IMG/VR virus record: IMGVR_UViG_3300042560_000186 | Span: 1-30,803 of that record | Length of the DNA: 30,803 nucleotides | Origin: a virus | Reading direction: 5' to 3' (one strand) | Shown here: positions 12,696 through 20,656 of the stretch, one piece after another | Layout: each line of letters begins with the position of its first letter | How positions within the stretch are numbered: the first letter of the stretch is position 1 | The notes under the pieces: generated by a model | Seen by the model: only the letters and a program-made list of their open reading frames with translations | Told to the model about the DNA's origin: nothing | Databases searched by the model: none | Made by a program: the position numbers and the translations under genes

Positions 12696-13694
12696 ATGCC
12701 CAAGGCAGCTTGTTCGGATGACGAATTCATATCCATTTGGAATCGGCTGGGAAGCCCGATAAAGGTTGCGAAGTTCCTCGGCGTCAGCGATCGAGCTGCG
12801 CAAGAAAGGCGTCGCAGGATAGAGCTGCGCTGCGGCGTGCATCTCGTAACCAAAGAGCGCAACCGTCCGGTATCTCAAGATGAGATGAAGGGCGCAAGGC
12901 TCGACGCGGTTGCTGCCGAGCGTGCGCGCAAGTACGAAAAAGACATGACGATGGATCTTGAGGACGGGGTCGTACTGGTGGCCTCTGACTGCCACTATTG
13001 GCCGCAGGTGGTAACGACAGCGCATGAGGCGTTCTGCAGACTGGCAAAGGCGCTGAAACCGAAACTCGTAGTGCTGAACGGCGACATCCTTGACGGCGCT
13101 CGCATCTCCCGTCACGCGCGCATCATGTGGGAGAAACAGCCGGAGCTGAAAGATGAGATCTATGCGGTGCAGGATCGGTGCGCTGAGATTGAGCGCGCTG
13201 CGGGTAACGCTGCTTTCGTGCGCACGATCGGCAACCACGATGCGCGATTCGAGAACTACCTATCCAGCCGGGTGAGCGAGTTCGAGGAGATGACCGGCAT
13301 GACGCTGCTCGATTACCTGCCTCGCTGGCGGGCGGGTTGGGCGCTGCACCTCAACCACGGCACGAAAGGTTGGACTGCAATCCGGCACAGGCCGGTCGCT
13401 GGCGGCATTCATTCTGCCTACAACTCGACGCTCAAGGCTGGCGTGAACTACGTTCACGGGCATCTGCACAAGCTGCAGGTGACGCCGTGGGCTGACTACC
13501 GAGGACGTAGATACGGCGTAGATACGGGAACGATGGCCGAGCCGTATGGGCCGCAGTTCAACTACACCGAGTCCGGCCCGGTGAACTGGGCGTCTGGGTT
13601 TGCGGTGCTGACCTTCCACAATGGCGTGATGCTTGAGCCGGAACTTTGCGTAGTGCAGCACGGCGCGGCATGGTTCAGAGGTGCGCAGGTATGA
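12696..13694 (+). CDS. Metallophosphoesterase with N-terminal HTH
   Basis: This encodes 332 residues. The N-terminal part (about 10-50) looks like a helix-turn-helix (VAKFLGVSDRAAQERRRRIE). The rest is a calcineurin-like metallophosphoesterase with the full metal set: D98 and H100 in SDCH, D130 and D133 in GDILDG, GNHD (179-182), an H in LNHGT (221) and GHLH (255-258). Such enzymes hydrolyse phosphomonoesters or phosphodiesters, including nucleic acids and nucleotides. From memory, phage copies with an N-terminal HTH are common. Its substrate is unknown. It lies in the late region between lysozyme and scaffold. The end overlaps the next gene in an ATGA junction. Confidence 0.85.
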   Translation: MPKAACSDDEFISIWNRLGSPIKVAKFLGVSDRAAQERRRRIELRCGVHLVTKERNRPVSQDEMKGARLDAVAAERARKYEKDMTMDLEDGVVLVASDCHYWPQVVTTAHEAFCRLAKALKPKLVVLNGDILDGARISRHARIMWEKQPELKDEIYAVQDRCAEIERAAGNAAFVRTIGNHDARFENYLSSRVSEFEEMTGMTLLDYLPRWRAGWALHLNHGTKGWTAIRHRPVAGGIHSAYNSTLKAGVNYVHGHLHKLQVTPWADYRGRRYGVDTGTMAEPYGPQFNYTESGPVNWASGFAVLTFHNGVMLEPELCVVQHGAAWFRGAQV

Positions 13695-13966
13695 AAATGA
13701 TGCTGCTCTGGTTGCTGATTGTTTTGCAGGTCGTCGATGCGCTAACAACGATGAAGATTCTTGAGAAAGGCGGGCGCGAGCTAAACCCTGCGATGGACTG
13801 GGTCTTTCGCAAGATCGGCGTGCTCGAAGGGCTCTTTATCGTCAAGACGCTGGTTTGCGGAATATGCTGGATATGGATGGAGTTCATCCCGGTCTGGGCG
13901 TTCCTGTTTCTGATCGGCGCGACCTCGCTGGTCGTTCATCACAACATCAAGCAACTGCAAAAGTGA
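13691..13966 (+). CDS. DUF5658-like membrane protein
   Basis: This encodes 91 residues starting in an ATGA overlap (ATG 13691). There are three hydrophobic segments: about residues 3-18, 46-63 and 66-82. The LQVVDALTTMKILEKGGRELNP stretch matches the signature (L.VxDaLTT...GGxElNP) of the DUF5658 family. The family is widely distributed and of unknown function. It could assist lysis or alter the membrane, but nothing direct shows this. Confidence 0.7.
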   Translation: MKMMLLWLLIVLQVVDALTTMKILEKGGRELNPAMDWVFRKIGVLEGLFIVKTLVCGICWIWMEFIPVWAFLFLIGATSLVVHHNIKQLQK

Positions 13967-14157
13967 GCGAGTTCCAGCAGGCGTGGCAGGCACCGGAGCT
14001 GTGCCGCAAGTGCGTTTGGTTCTGCCCGTGGAATGGGCAGGGCTACGGGTGCGCGCACGATACCGTCAACGGGTTGCTCGGCGGCGTGGTGCGCTGCGAG
14101 GAAAAACACTTCCAGCAATGGGAGCCGTGGGTCATGCCTAAAATCAAGGATCTCTAA
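13963..14157 (+). CDS. Small zinc-binding-type protein, 64 aa
   Basis: This encodes 64 residues from a GTG at 13963 (GTGA overlap); the frame is open further upstream but that part would lie inside the membrane-protein gene. Candidate metal ligands are C14, C17 and C21 (CRKCVWFC), C30, H32, C45 and H49. The cluster suggests one or two zinc sites. It ends in a TAATG overlap with the Bbp19-like gene, so it is coupled to the head-assembly genes. The function is unknown. Confidence 0.6.
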   Translation: MSEFQQAWQAPELCRKCVWFCPWNGQGYGCAHDTVNGLLGGVVRCEEKHFQQWEPWVMPKIKDL

Positions 14158-14456
14158 TGACGTTCTCAATGATGCGGGCGCGGGTCGCCCAAGTGCTTCA
14201 CCGCACTCGCGGGTACAAGCGGCTATTCATGGCCCCCGGCACCAACGAGCTGTCCGAGGATGGTCAGATTGTGATGGCGCATCTCAAGCGGTTTTCCAAG
14301 TACGGAAAGCCGCCGATCGCGCCGGGCGTGCAAGGGGATTTGTTTCAGCTTGGCCGGATGGTTGGCCGGCAAGAAACGGTGCAGATGATTGTCGAGGCGC
14401 TGCACTTGGACGAACGAACCTTGACCAATTTGCAAGAGGACTTCAGAGATGAGTGA
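14157..14456 (+). CDS. Bbp19-like phage protein
   Basis: This encodes 99 residues. The GKPPIAPGVQGDLFQLGRMVGRQETVQMI stretch and the helix before it match the Bbp19-like family, named after a Bordetella phage BPP-1 protein, as I remember it. The family is small and found next to the scaffold and capsid genes, as here: it overlaps the scaffold gene by 8 bases. A role in head assembly is likely from position; a defined function is not known to me. Confidence 0.7.
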   Translation: MTFSMMRARVAQVLHRTRGYKRLFMAPGTNELSEDGQIVMAHLKRFSKYGKPPIAPGVQGDLFQLGRMVGRQETVQMIVEALHLDERTLTNLQEDFRDE

Positions 14457-15303
14457 CGATCAAGGGTCTGCAGAGGCAGGCAACCCGACTGCAGCGGCAC
14501 CTGCATGGTATGCGCCGGAAGGGATCGCTCCCGAGGTATCCACCTCGCTCGGCGAACTGGTGAAGGCGAAAGGCTGGAAAGGGCCGGCGGATGCGCTGCT
14601 TTCGTATCAGAATCTCGAAAAGGTATTCGGCGCTGACAAGGCCGGGCGCACGATTCTCGCTCCCAAGTCGGACGATGACGCCGACGGGTGGAGTGCCGTC
14701 TACAACCGCCTAGGAAGGCCGGAGAGCGCAGACAAGTACGAGCTGCCTGTGCCGGAGGGCGATGACGGTTCGTTCGCTCAGGCGGTCGCTCCGGTGCTGC
14801 ATGAGCTTGGGCTGACCAGCAAGCAGGCCAAGGGGCTCGCCGAATGGTGGAACCAGACGTCTGCGCAGCGTATCGAAGCCGAGTCCGAGGGTTTCTCTGC
14901 CAAGTCGGAGGCCGAGTACAAGGAGCTGCAGAAGGAATGGGGCGCTGCCGCGGCGCAGAATGAGGAGCTCGCCAAGCGTGCGGTGCTCAAGTTCAGCAAG
15001 GAAGCCGGCATCGATGAGACGGCCTTTGATGCGATGGAGCGGGCGATTGGCACGGCCAAGCTGATGAAGCTCTTTCACTCGATCGGCTCCCAGTTCGCAG
15101 AGGGCTCATTCGTTTCGAGCGACACGCCGACGGGCGGTGCGATGACGCCAGCTCAGGCGAAGAACAAGATCGCCGGCATGTTTGCCGATCAGGAGTTCAT
15201 GGGCCGTTACATGAACACCGACGAGCGCGTGCGCGCTGGGGCGATTGAAGAAATGATGAAGCTGCAGCGGATGGCGAATCCCGAGCTCTTTACATCAGAG
15301 TGA
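14449..15303 (+). CDS. Capsid scaffold protein
   Basis: This 284-residue acidic protein lies directly upstream of the capsid gene. It has the features of podovirus scaffold proteins: low-complexity acidic start (DDQGSAEAGNP), a conserved LVKAKGWKGPADALLSYQNLEKVFG segment, then VYNRLGRPESADKYELPVPEG and long coiled helices with heptads (EAEYKELQKEWGAAAAQNEELAKRAVLKF). The C-terminus is helical and charged, the region that contacts the coat. It guides procapsid assembly and then leaves. Start at ATG 14449 gives the 8-base overlap with the gene before it. Confidence 0.85.
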   Translation: MSDDQGSAEAGNPTAAAPAWYAPEGIAPEVSTSLGELVKAKGWKGPADALLSYQNLEKVFGADKAGRTILAPKSDDDADGWSAVYNRLGRPESADKYELPVPEGDDGSFAQAVAPVLHELGLTSKQAKGLAEWWNQTSAQRIEAESEGFSAKSEAEYKELQKEWGAAAAQNEELAKRAVLKFSKEAGIDETAFDAMERAIGTAKLMKLFHSIGSQFAEGSFVSSDTPTGGAMTPAQAKNKIAGMFADQEFMGRYMNTDERVRAGAIEEMMKLQRMANPELFTSE

Positions 15304-15353
15304 GCAGGGCATACCATCCGAATGTCTTGTGAATTTTCTCCTGAGAGTAACTT

Positions 15354-15380
15354 GCCGGGGAGGTAACTCCCCGGCCTTTT
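15354..15380 (+). terminator. Intrinsic-type terminator after scaffold gene
   Basis: A perfect 9-bp GC-rich stem (15354-15362 with 15367-15375) closes a four-base GTAA loop (a GNRA tetraloop) and is followed by CTTTT at 15376-15380. It lies 50 bases after the scaffold stop. The uridine tract is short, so it may be partial, trimming transcript levels between scaffold and capsid. The same DNA could instead be an RNA processing or stability hairpin at the 5' end of the capsid message. Confidence 0.65.
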
Positions 15381-15521
15381 AGGAGACAGGGCAAGCCGCG
15401 AGGCCCCTAAGACAGTCGGAAAGACGACCGCCCGGCTAGAGCGTATCTGGCAAGGATTCTGGCCCCGGCAACGGACAAGCCATCCGAGAACAGTATCTAA
15501 CTTTGTTTTTGGAGGGCTATC
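15381..15521 (+). promoter_or_regulatory. Structured leader RNA upstream of the capsid gene
   Basis: The 218-base gap between scaffold and capsid (15304-15521) is the longest non-coding stretch in the window, and no small coding frame with a ribosome-binding site is apparent in it. After the terminator-like hairpin, two more stem-loops can be drawn. One pairs 15388-15391 with 15405-15408 and 15395-15397 with 15402-15404, with a GCGA loop. The other pairs 15454-15457 with 15482-15485, 15461-15463 with 15479-15481 and 15465-15467 with 15472-15474, with a GCAA loop. A GGAGGG site at 15511-15516 serves the capsid ATG at 15522. This may be an RNA that controls or stabilises the capsid message. No promoter box is clear. 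Confidence 0.45.
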
Positions 15522-16409
15522 ATGGCCGATAATATTGCAAGCGTTTATGCCGTCCAATACGGCACGAACATCTCGCTGCTTCTGCAGCAGAAGGGCTCCA
15601 AGCTGCGCTCTGCGGTGCAGACTGGTTCTTACAAGGGCAAGCAGTCGGAAGTCGTCACGCAGTACGGTGCCACCTCGGCCCGTGCGGTTTCGACCCGCTA
15701 CCAGCCGATCGTCCCGGTCAACACCCCGAACAATCGTCGGTGGGTGTTCCCCGAGGATTACGACTGGGCCGACCTGATCGACAACTTCGACAAGCTCCGT
15801 CTCCTCGCTGACCCGCAGTCTGCCTATTCGCAGAACGGGCTCTATGCGATGGGCCGCGCGATCGATGACGTCATCATCTCGGGCATCTTCGGTGCGAACA
15901 AGACGGGCGAGGCTGGCGGCACGACCACCAACTTTGCCACTTCGACTCAGCAGGTTGCTGTGAACTACGCTGCCTCGGGCAACGTGGGCCTCACGGTTGA
16001 CAAGCTGCGCGAAGCGCGTCGCATCCTGATGGAGAACGAAGTCGACCTCGACGCCGAGCCGGTGTATTGCGCCATCTCTGCCGAGCAGCACGATGACCTT
16101 CTCGGTCAGATCCAAGTGACCTCGGCTGACTTCAGCTCCGGCATGCCGGTGCTTGAGGATGGCAAGGTGACCCGTTTCCTCGGGATCAACTTCATCCACA
16201 CCGAGCGTCTCCCGACGAGTTCGAGCCACCGCCGTTGCCCCGTGTGGGTGCCGTCGGGCGTTCATCTCGGCATGTGGAATGACATCATGTCGAACATCAC
16301 GCAGCGTCGTGACCTCTCTTCGCATCCTTATCAGATCTATCTGATGGGAACCTTCGGTGCCACGCGCACGGAAGAGAAGAAGGTTGTCGACATCCTCTGC
16401 GCGGAATAA
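15522..16409 (+). CDS. Major capsid protein
   Basis: This encodes 295 residues from the ATG at 15522, with a strong TTGGAGGG site. It follows the scaffold gene and precedes a cement-like gene, as in BPP-1-like phages. The sequence fits the Phage_capsid_2 family of HK97-fold coat proteins: QYGTNISLLLQQKGSKLR at the N-terminus, then RYQPIVPVNTP and RRWVFPEDYDWADLIDNFD, the ADPQSAYSQNGLYAMGRAID spine-helix region, and LGINFIHTERLP. It forms the icosahedral shell. Codon use is strongly biased to C/G third positions, as expected of a highly expressed gene. Nothing is truncated. Confidence 0.9.
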   Translation: MADNIASVYAVQYGTNISLLLQQKGSKLRSAVQTGSYKGKQSEVVTQYGATSARAVSTRYQPIVPVNTPNNRRWVFPEDYDWADLIDNFDKLRLLADPQSAYSQNGLYAMGRAIDDVIISGIFGANKTGEAGGTTTNFATSTQQVAVNYAASGNVGLTVDKLREARRILMENEVDLDAEPVYCAISAEQHDDLLGQIQVTSADFSSGMPVLEDGKVTRFLGINFIHTERLPTSSSHRRCPVWVPSGVHLGMWNDIMSNITQRRDLSSHPYQIYLMGTFGATRTEEKKVVDILCAE

Positions 16410-16423
16410 GGGAGTAAACGAAA

Positions 16424-16924
16424 ATGGCAGTTGTAGCAGTTAAGTCGACCCTTATCACCAATGCAGACGCGACCCCGGTCGTCCTCAACAGCCCGCGTGT
16501 TGATGGCGGCAGCGAGCGTGTGGCGGTAGCCACGGCGGCGATTACGGACACCGATAGCATCGCTTCGACCTATCGCATGTTCCGTGTGCCGTCGAATGCT
16601 GTGATGACGGATCTCCGCATCTACTCGCCGGACATCGGCACCACGACGATCACCGACATCGGCCTCTACGCCGCTGACGGCGGTGCGGTTGCTGATGCGA
16701 ACTTCTTCGCCGACGCTCTGTCCCTCAAGGACGGCGCGCTGAACGGCGTGGACGTTCTGCATGAGGGCGGTGGGTTTTTCACCATCGCCAACTCCGGCAA
16801 AGAGCTGTGGGACGCCCTCGGCCTCACCAGCGACCCCGGCGTGCTCTACGATGTGACTCTCACGCTGACGGCGGCGGCTGACGCCACCGGCACCGTGAAG
16901 CTCGTCGGTCGTTACACGGCGTAA
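16424..16924 (+). CDS. Capsid decoration (cement) protein
   Basis: This encodes 166 residues right after the capsid gene. It is rich in Thr, Ala, Asp and Val with an all-beta look: STYRMFRVPSNAVMTDLRIYSP, then TTITDIGLYAADGG, and a TLTLTAAADATGTVKLVGRYTA end. In BPP-1 the gene in this position encodes the jellyroll cement protein that locks the capsid. The assignment to that role rests on position, size and beta character, not on a recognised motif. Like the capsid gene it has strong C/G third-position bias, fitting high expression. A terminator follows. Confidence 0.7.
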   Translation: MAVVAVKSTLITNADATPVVLNSPRVDGGSERVAVATAAITDTDSIASTYRMFRVPSNAVMTDLRIYSPDIGTTTITDIGLYAADGGAVADANFFADALSLKDGALNGVDVLHEGGGFFTIANSGKELWDALGLTSDPGVLYDVTLTLTAAADATGTVKLVGRYTA

Positions 16925-16930
16925 TGAATC

Positions 16931-16964
16931 GGGGCGGGCCTGTAACAGGGCTCGCCCCTTTCTT
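16931..16964 (+). terminator. Intrinsic terminator after capsid/cement genes
   Basis: A long stem pairs 16931-16940 with 16949-16958 (GGGGCG with CGCCCC plus further pairs, one G-U), closed by a short loop and followed by TTTCTT. It lies immediately after the cement gene and separates the highly expressed head genes from the tail genes, so it probably lowers downstream transcription. Confidence 0.75.
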
Positions 16965-16978
16965 GATGGAGAGCCAAC

Positions 16979-17173
16979 ATGGCAGACCGTTTCTACGGAA
17001 TTGACCGCGGCGAGCAGGGCGTGCGTAACGTGACGGAAGGCGCGGCCTCTACGGCCACGACCGACGTCGAAGTGCGCGTCGATCTCGATGCAAACATGCA
17101 AAAGATGGAAGTCTTGCTTGCCCTTGACACGATCAAGGAAGCGATCCTTCAGGACACTTGGCCGCCGGCTTAA
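16979..17173 (+). CDS. Small head- or tail-associated protein, 64 aa
   Basis: This encodes 64 residues with a TGGAGA site. The sequence (RFYGIDRGEQGVRNVTEGAA, then TDVEVRVDLDANMQKMEVLLALDTIKEAI) is acidic and soluble. It sits between the cement and the tail tubular A genes, a position where BPP-1-like and other podoviruses also carry a small gene. No function is known; a structural or assembly role is inferred from position. Confidence 0.65.
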   Translation: MADRFYGIDRGEQGVRNVTEGAASTATTDVEVRVDLDANMQKMEVLLALDTIKEAILQDTWPPA

Positions 17174-17191
17174 TAGCTGCGGGAGACGCCC

Positions 17192-17794
17192 GTGGCTGCT
17201 AGTGACGTCGCAATCGCAAACCTCGCGCTCACCAAGATTGGTGACTTGAGGATTACGAGCCTCTCGGACAATACCAAGCCGGCCCGAGAGGTTTCTGCCG
17301 TCTACTCAATGCTGCGCGACAAGCTGCAGCGAACCTATAACTGGCGCTTTTGTGTAAAAAGGGCGGTTCTGGCAGCAGAAGTCGATACCCCAGTTTTCGA
17401 CTACAGCTACCAATATCCCGTACCGTCCGACTGTCTGCGCATCCTGCAGATCAATGCTTACTATCCAGCGCCAGACCTGTCCGATCTGATTAGCAGCGGC
17501 GGGCAGGAATATGTGCTCGAAGGCGGCAAGATCCTGACCCGCAGCTCGGGCTCGCTGAATCTGCGCTATCTCGGGCGCGTGACTGACCCCACAAAGTTCG
17601 ACACCTCGTTTGATGAAGCCTTCGCGTCATCGATCGCTTACAACGTCGCCGAGGCGCTTACGCAGTCTGACGGCAAGAAGAATGCGGCGCTGCGCGATTA
17701 CCGCATGGCGCTGATGGAAGCCATCCGTGCCAACGCTATCGAGAATCCACCGGAGTCCATTGCGGATACGACTTGGATTACTGTGAGGCTCTAA
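17192..17794 (+). CDS. Tail tubular protein A (T7 gp11 type)
   Basis: This encodes 200 residues from a GTG at 17192 with GGGAG upstream. The motifs IANLALTKIGDLRITSLSDN, AREVSAVYSMLRDKLQRTYNW and the YQYPVPSDCLRILQIN segment are typical of tail tubular protein A / gatekeeper adaptors (T7 gp11, 196 residues). The C-terminal AEALTQSDGKKNAALRDYRMALMEA helix is also standard. It forms the twelve-subunit ring between the portal and the tail nozzle. The stop is directly followed by the tubular B start. Confidence 0.9.
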   Translation: MAASDVAIANLALTKIGDLRITSLSDNTKPAREVSAVYSMLRDKLQRTYNWRFCVKRAVLAAEVDTPVFDYSYQYPVPSDCLRILQINAYYPAPDLSDLISSGGQEYVLEGGKILTRSSGSLNLRYLGRVTDPTKFDTSFDEAFASSIAYNVAEALTQSDGKKNAALRDYRMALMEAIRANAIENPPESIADTTWITVRL

Positions 17795-20656
17795 ATGCCA
17801 AGCGCCAATCCAGCCGTAGTTAATTTTAACGGTGGTGAAGTCGGGCCAATGATGAGTGGCCGCACGGACTTCGATAAATATCCATCGAGTATGCACCGGA
17901 TGCGGCGGTTCATCCCGACCGCGCAGGGGCCGGCCAAGCGATCGCCGGGTACAAAGTACGTCTTGCAGGCGCGCTATCCCGACAAACGGGTGTGGCTGCA
18001 AAAGTTCGAGTTTGCCTTCGATCAGGCGTATGTCATCGAGTTCGGTGACCAGTACTGTCGCTTCTACACCGACCGCGGCGTAGTGCTGGAGACTGGTCTT
18101 GACGTCAGCAACGTCACGAATGCCAGCCCCGGCGTGTTGACCTATGTCGGCACAGACCCGTCGAACGGCGACTGGATGTATGTCAAAGACGTTCTCGGCA
18201 TGCCGGACATCAATGGCCGATACGTCAAGGTCACGAATCTCAACGCTGGCGCTAAGACGTTCGAGCTCTACGACATCAACGACCAGCCGATCAACACGAC
18301 CGGATACGGCACTTATGCCGGCAACGGCGACATCCAGCGCGTCTACACGATCGCGTCTCCGTACACGGTTGAGGATTTGTTCACCGCCGAGGGAACTTCT
18401 GCGCTCTCAATCACTCAGTCGGGCGATGTGCTCTATGTCGGCTGCGAGGGCTACGCGCCGCGCACGTTGACGCGCAGCGGGCAAACAAGCTGGGCCTTCG
18501 CCGAGTACGCACCGACTGACGGGCCGTTCCAAGCGGAGCCGGTGACGAAGGTCAACTTCTCGCTCTCGGCAACGACCGGATCGGTAACGGTGACCGCGGG
18601 CAGCACGGTTTTTGATAACAATTCTGCTGGGATGCTGCTGCGTTTGCAGCCGATCAACATCACGACAACACAATGGGAAACCGGCAAGGCAACCACCGCC
18701 GGCAATATCCGCAAGAGCGCGGGCAAGTTTTACGAAGCGGTCAACTCGGCAACGACCGGCGCGGTGCGCCCGATTCACGAAGAGGGCGAGGACTATGACG
18801 GTACCGCTGGCGTTCTCTGGAAGTTCCTGCACCCCGGCTATGTGATTCTCAAGATCACGGCGGTGACGAGCGGAACGGTGGTCACGGCAGACGTTATCGG
18901 GCCGGGTGTTGCGCCGACCGAACTGCTGTCGTCGACGCCTTGCGCCTATCGCGTGGGCGCGTGGGGTACGGGCATGGGTGCTTCGTTCCCGTACAAGGTC
19001 ACTTTCTGGCGCGATCGCCTGTGGTGGGCTGGCGGTCAGAATGTGTACGCATCGGTGGCCGGCGACTACAGCTCGCAAGCGGTCGACACGATGGGCGAGA
19101 TCCTTGCTGACAATGCAATCAATCTGACGCTCGCGGTCGGCAACGTCGACAAGGTGCGCTGGATGCGCCCCGGCAACGCGCTGATCGTTGGTACTGCGGG
19201 CGCTGAGATTGCGATCCGCGAGAACATTACGACTGCGGCGCTCGGGCCGGAGAACGTCAAGTTTGACCTGCAGTCGGCAGAGGGCTCGATGGAGCTTGAG
19301 CCGATCCTTGTCGAGGACGCTGTACTGTTTGCCCGAGTCGGCGGTCGACGGATCATCGAGCTGCGCTTTGACATCCAAGCGGATGCGTGGGTTCCCCGCG
19401 ACATGAACGCGCTCTATCCCGAGATCACCAAGTCGGGAATTATCGACATCGAGTTCCAGAAAGAGCCGGACGACATCATCTGGTGCGTACTTGGCGATGG
19501 TCGTCTTATCGGCCTGACCTACGACCGCGAGCAGAATATCTATGGCTGGCACCAGCACCCGATCGGTGGCCGCAACGTCAAGGTAGAGGCGGTGCAGGTT
19601 ATCCCGGGCCCGGCTGGCGACGTCGATGACGTTTGGCTTGTGGTGTCGCGCACGGTCGAGGGCGATGTGGCGTATGAGCTGGCGACTGAGGCGGGCGACG
19701 ATCTCATCACAGAGGGCGACGACCGGCTTGTGACCGAGGCCGACGTCGAGTTCACCCGCCGCACGGTAGAGTATTTCGCGCAGGCGCTCGAAGAGGGCGA
19801 GGACATTCAAGGCGCGGTGTATCTTGACGATTCTTTGGAATACAACCCATTGGAGCCAGCGGATCTGTTTCTCGGCGCAGGCTACGATACGGTTGGCAGC
19901 ACCAACGTCACGGCCACGGTAATATCTTCGCTGGAGCTGGCTACCGAGAACAATGAGATCATTGAGACTGAGGACGGCTTCGACATCGTGATTAACGATC
20001 CGGTGTTCGTGGCAAGCGATGTCGGGCGCGAGATTGTGCATCGGTATTACGACGAGGCATTCGGCCAATGGCGCAGCTCGCGCGCGCTCATCACCAGTTA
20101 CTCTGACGAAGAACAGATTTTTGTCACGATCATTGCTGCCTTTCCTGACAACGATGTGCTGTTTAATACTTGGCGCATGACCGCGACCTTGCTGCGCGGG
20201 CTGCACCACCTCGAAGGCGAAACAGTATCTGCGCTCGCAGACGGTGCTGAGGTAACGGGCCTGCTGGTTACGGACGGCAAGGTGACGCTGCCTGTGGCGG
20301 CTTCTCGGGCGGTTGTAGGCTTGCCCTATACCTCGACCCTAGCCACGCAGAGAATCGAGGCAGGAGCCTCCATAGGCACGGCACAGGCCAAGACCAAGCG
20401 CATCCACAAGCTCGCCTTGCGGCTGTACAACAGCCTCGGCGGCAAGATCGGGCCAAGCGCAACAAATCTGGACTACATCATTTACCGCACCGGATCGGAT
20501 TTGATGGACGAGGTGCCGCCGCCTGTGACGGGTGACACCGATGTTCTTCCGTTCCCCGGTGGCTACGAGACGGACGGAAGAATCTGGGTGGTAGCGGATC
20601 AGCCGCTGCCGCTGAACGTGGTGGCGCTGTATCCCGAGCTGGAGACGGCGGGGTGA
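17795..20656 (+). CDS. Tail tubular protein B / nozzle protein (T7 gp12 type)
   Basis: This 953-residue protein is the tail nozzle. Its opening (NFNGGEVGPMMSGRTDFDKYP, then RRFIPTAQGPAKRSPGTKYV) is the signature of this family, as is FEFAFDQAYVIEFGDQYCRFY. The middle has RLWWAGGQNVYASVAGDY and a long beta-propeller-like stretch. T7 gp12 is 794 residues; this copy is longer, with an extra acidic region around residues 625-690 (EAGDDLITEGDDRLVTEADVEF). The protein forms the hexameric nozzle and often docks fibres. Junctions are tight: it starts straight after tubular A and its end overlaps the next GTG. Confidence 0.9.
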   Translation: MPSANPAVVNFNGGEVGPMMSGRTDFDKYPSSMHRMRRFIPTAQGPAKRSPGTKYVLQARYPDKRVWLQKFEFAFDQAYVIEFGDQYCRFYTDRGVVLETGLDVSNVTNASPGVLTYVGTDPSNGDWMYVKDVLGMPDINGRYVKVTNLNAGAKTFELYDINDQPINTTGYGTYAGNGDIQRVYTIASPYTVEDLFTAEGTSALSITQSGDVLYVGCEGYAPRTLTRSGQTSWAFAEYAPTDGPFQAEPVTKVNFSLSATTGSVTVTAGSTVFDNNSAGMLLRLQPINITTTQWETGKATTAGNIRKSAGKFYEAVNSATTGAVRPIHEEGEDYDGTAGVLWKFLHPGYVILKITAVTSGTVVTADVIGPGVAPTELLSSTPCAYRVGAWGTGMGASFPYKVTFWRDRLWWAGGQNVYASVAGDYSSQAVDTMGEILADNAINLTLAVGNVDKVRWMRPGNALIVGTAGAEIAIRENITTAALGPENVKFDLQSAEGSMELEPILVEDAVLFARVGGRRIIELRFDIQADAWVPRDMNALYPEITKSGIIDIEFQKEPDDIIWCVLGDGRLIGLTYDREQNIYGWHQHPIGGRNVKVEAVQVIPGPAGDVDDVWLVVSRTVEGDVAYELATEAGDDLITEGDDRLVTEADVEFTRRTVEYFAQALEEGEDIQGAVYLDDSLEYNPLEPADLFLGAGYDTVGSTNVTATVISSLELATENNEIIETEDGFDIVINDPVFVASDVGREIVHRYYDEAFGQWRSSRALITSYSDEEQIFVTIIAAFPDNDVLFNTWRMTATLLRGLHHLEGETVSALADGAEVTGLLVTDGKVTLPVAASRAVVGLPYTSTLATQRIEAGASIGTAQAKTKRIHKLALRLYNSLGGKIGPSATNLDYIIYRTGSDLMDEVPPPVTGDTDVLPFPGGYETDGRIWVVADQPLPLNVVALYPELETAG

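Noticed and set aside
12240-13238. Minus-strand open frame of 332 codons over lysozyme and phosphoesterase
   Set aside because: The two plus-strand genes have complete active sites, and the antisense product has no motif. It is treated as a shadow.
15304-15353. A sigma-70-like promoter (TTGTGA and TAACTT) before the capsid gene
   Set aside because: The spacing between the boxes is about 15 bases and the boxes match poorly, so it is no better than chance.
15381-15521. A tRNA, hammerhead ribozyme or group I intron remnant in the capsid leader
   Set aside because: No cloverleaf with a T-loop is seen, the hammerhead core CTGANGA is absent, and no split gene lies around it. Only generic stem-loops with GNRA loops can be supported.
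18407-20209. Minus-strand open frame of 600 codons opposite the tail nozzle gene
   Set aside because: The plus strand is a clear nozzle protein across the whole stretch. The antisense frame is rich in Arg, His and Val, as GC-rich shadows are, and has no recognisable domain or junction pattern.
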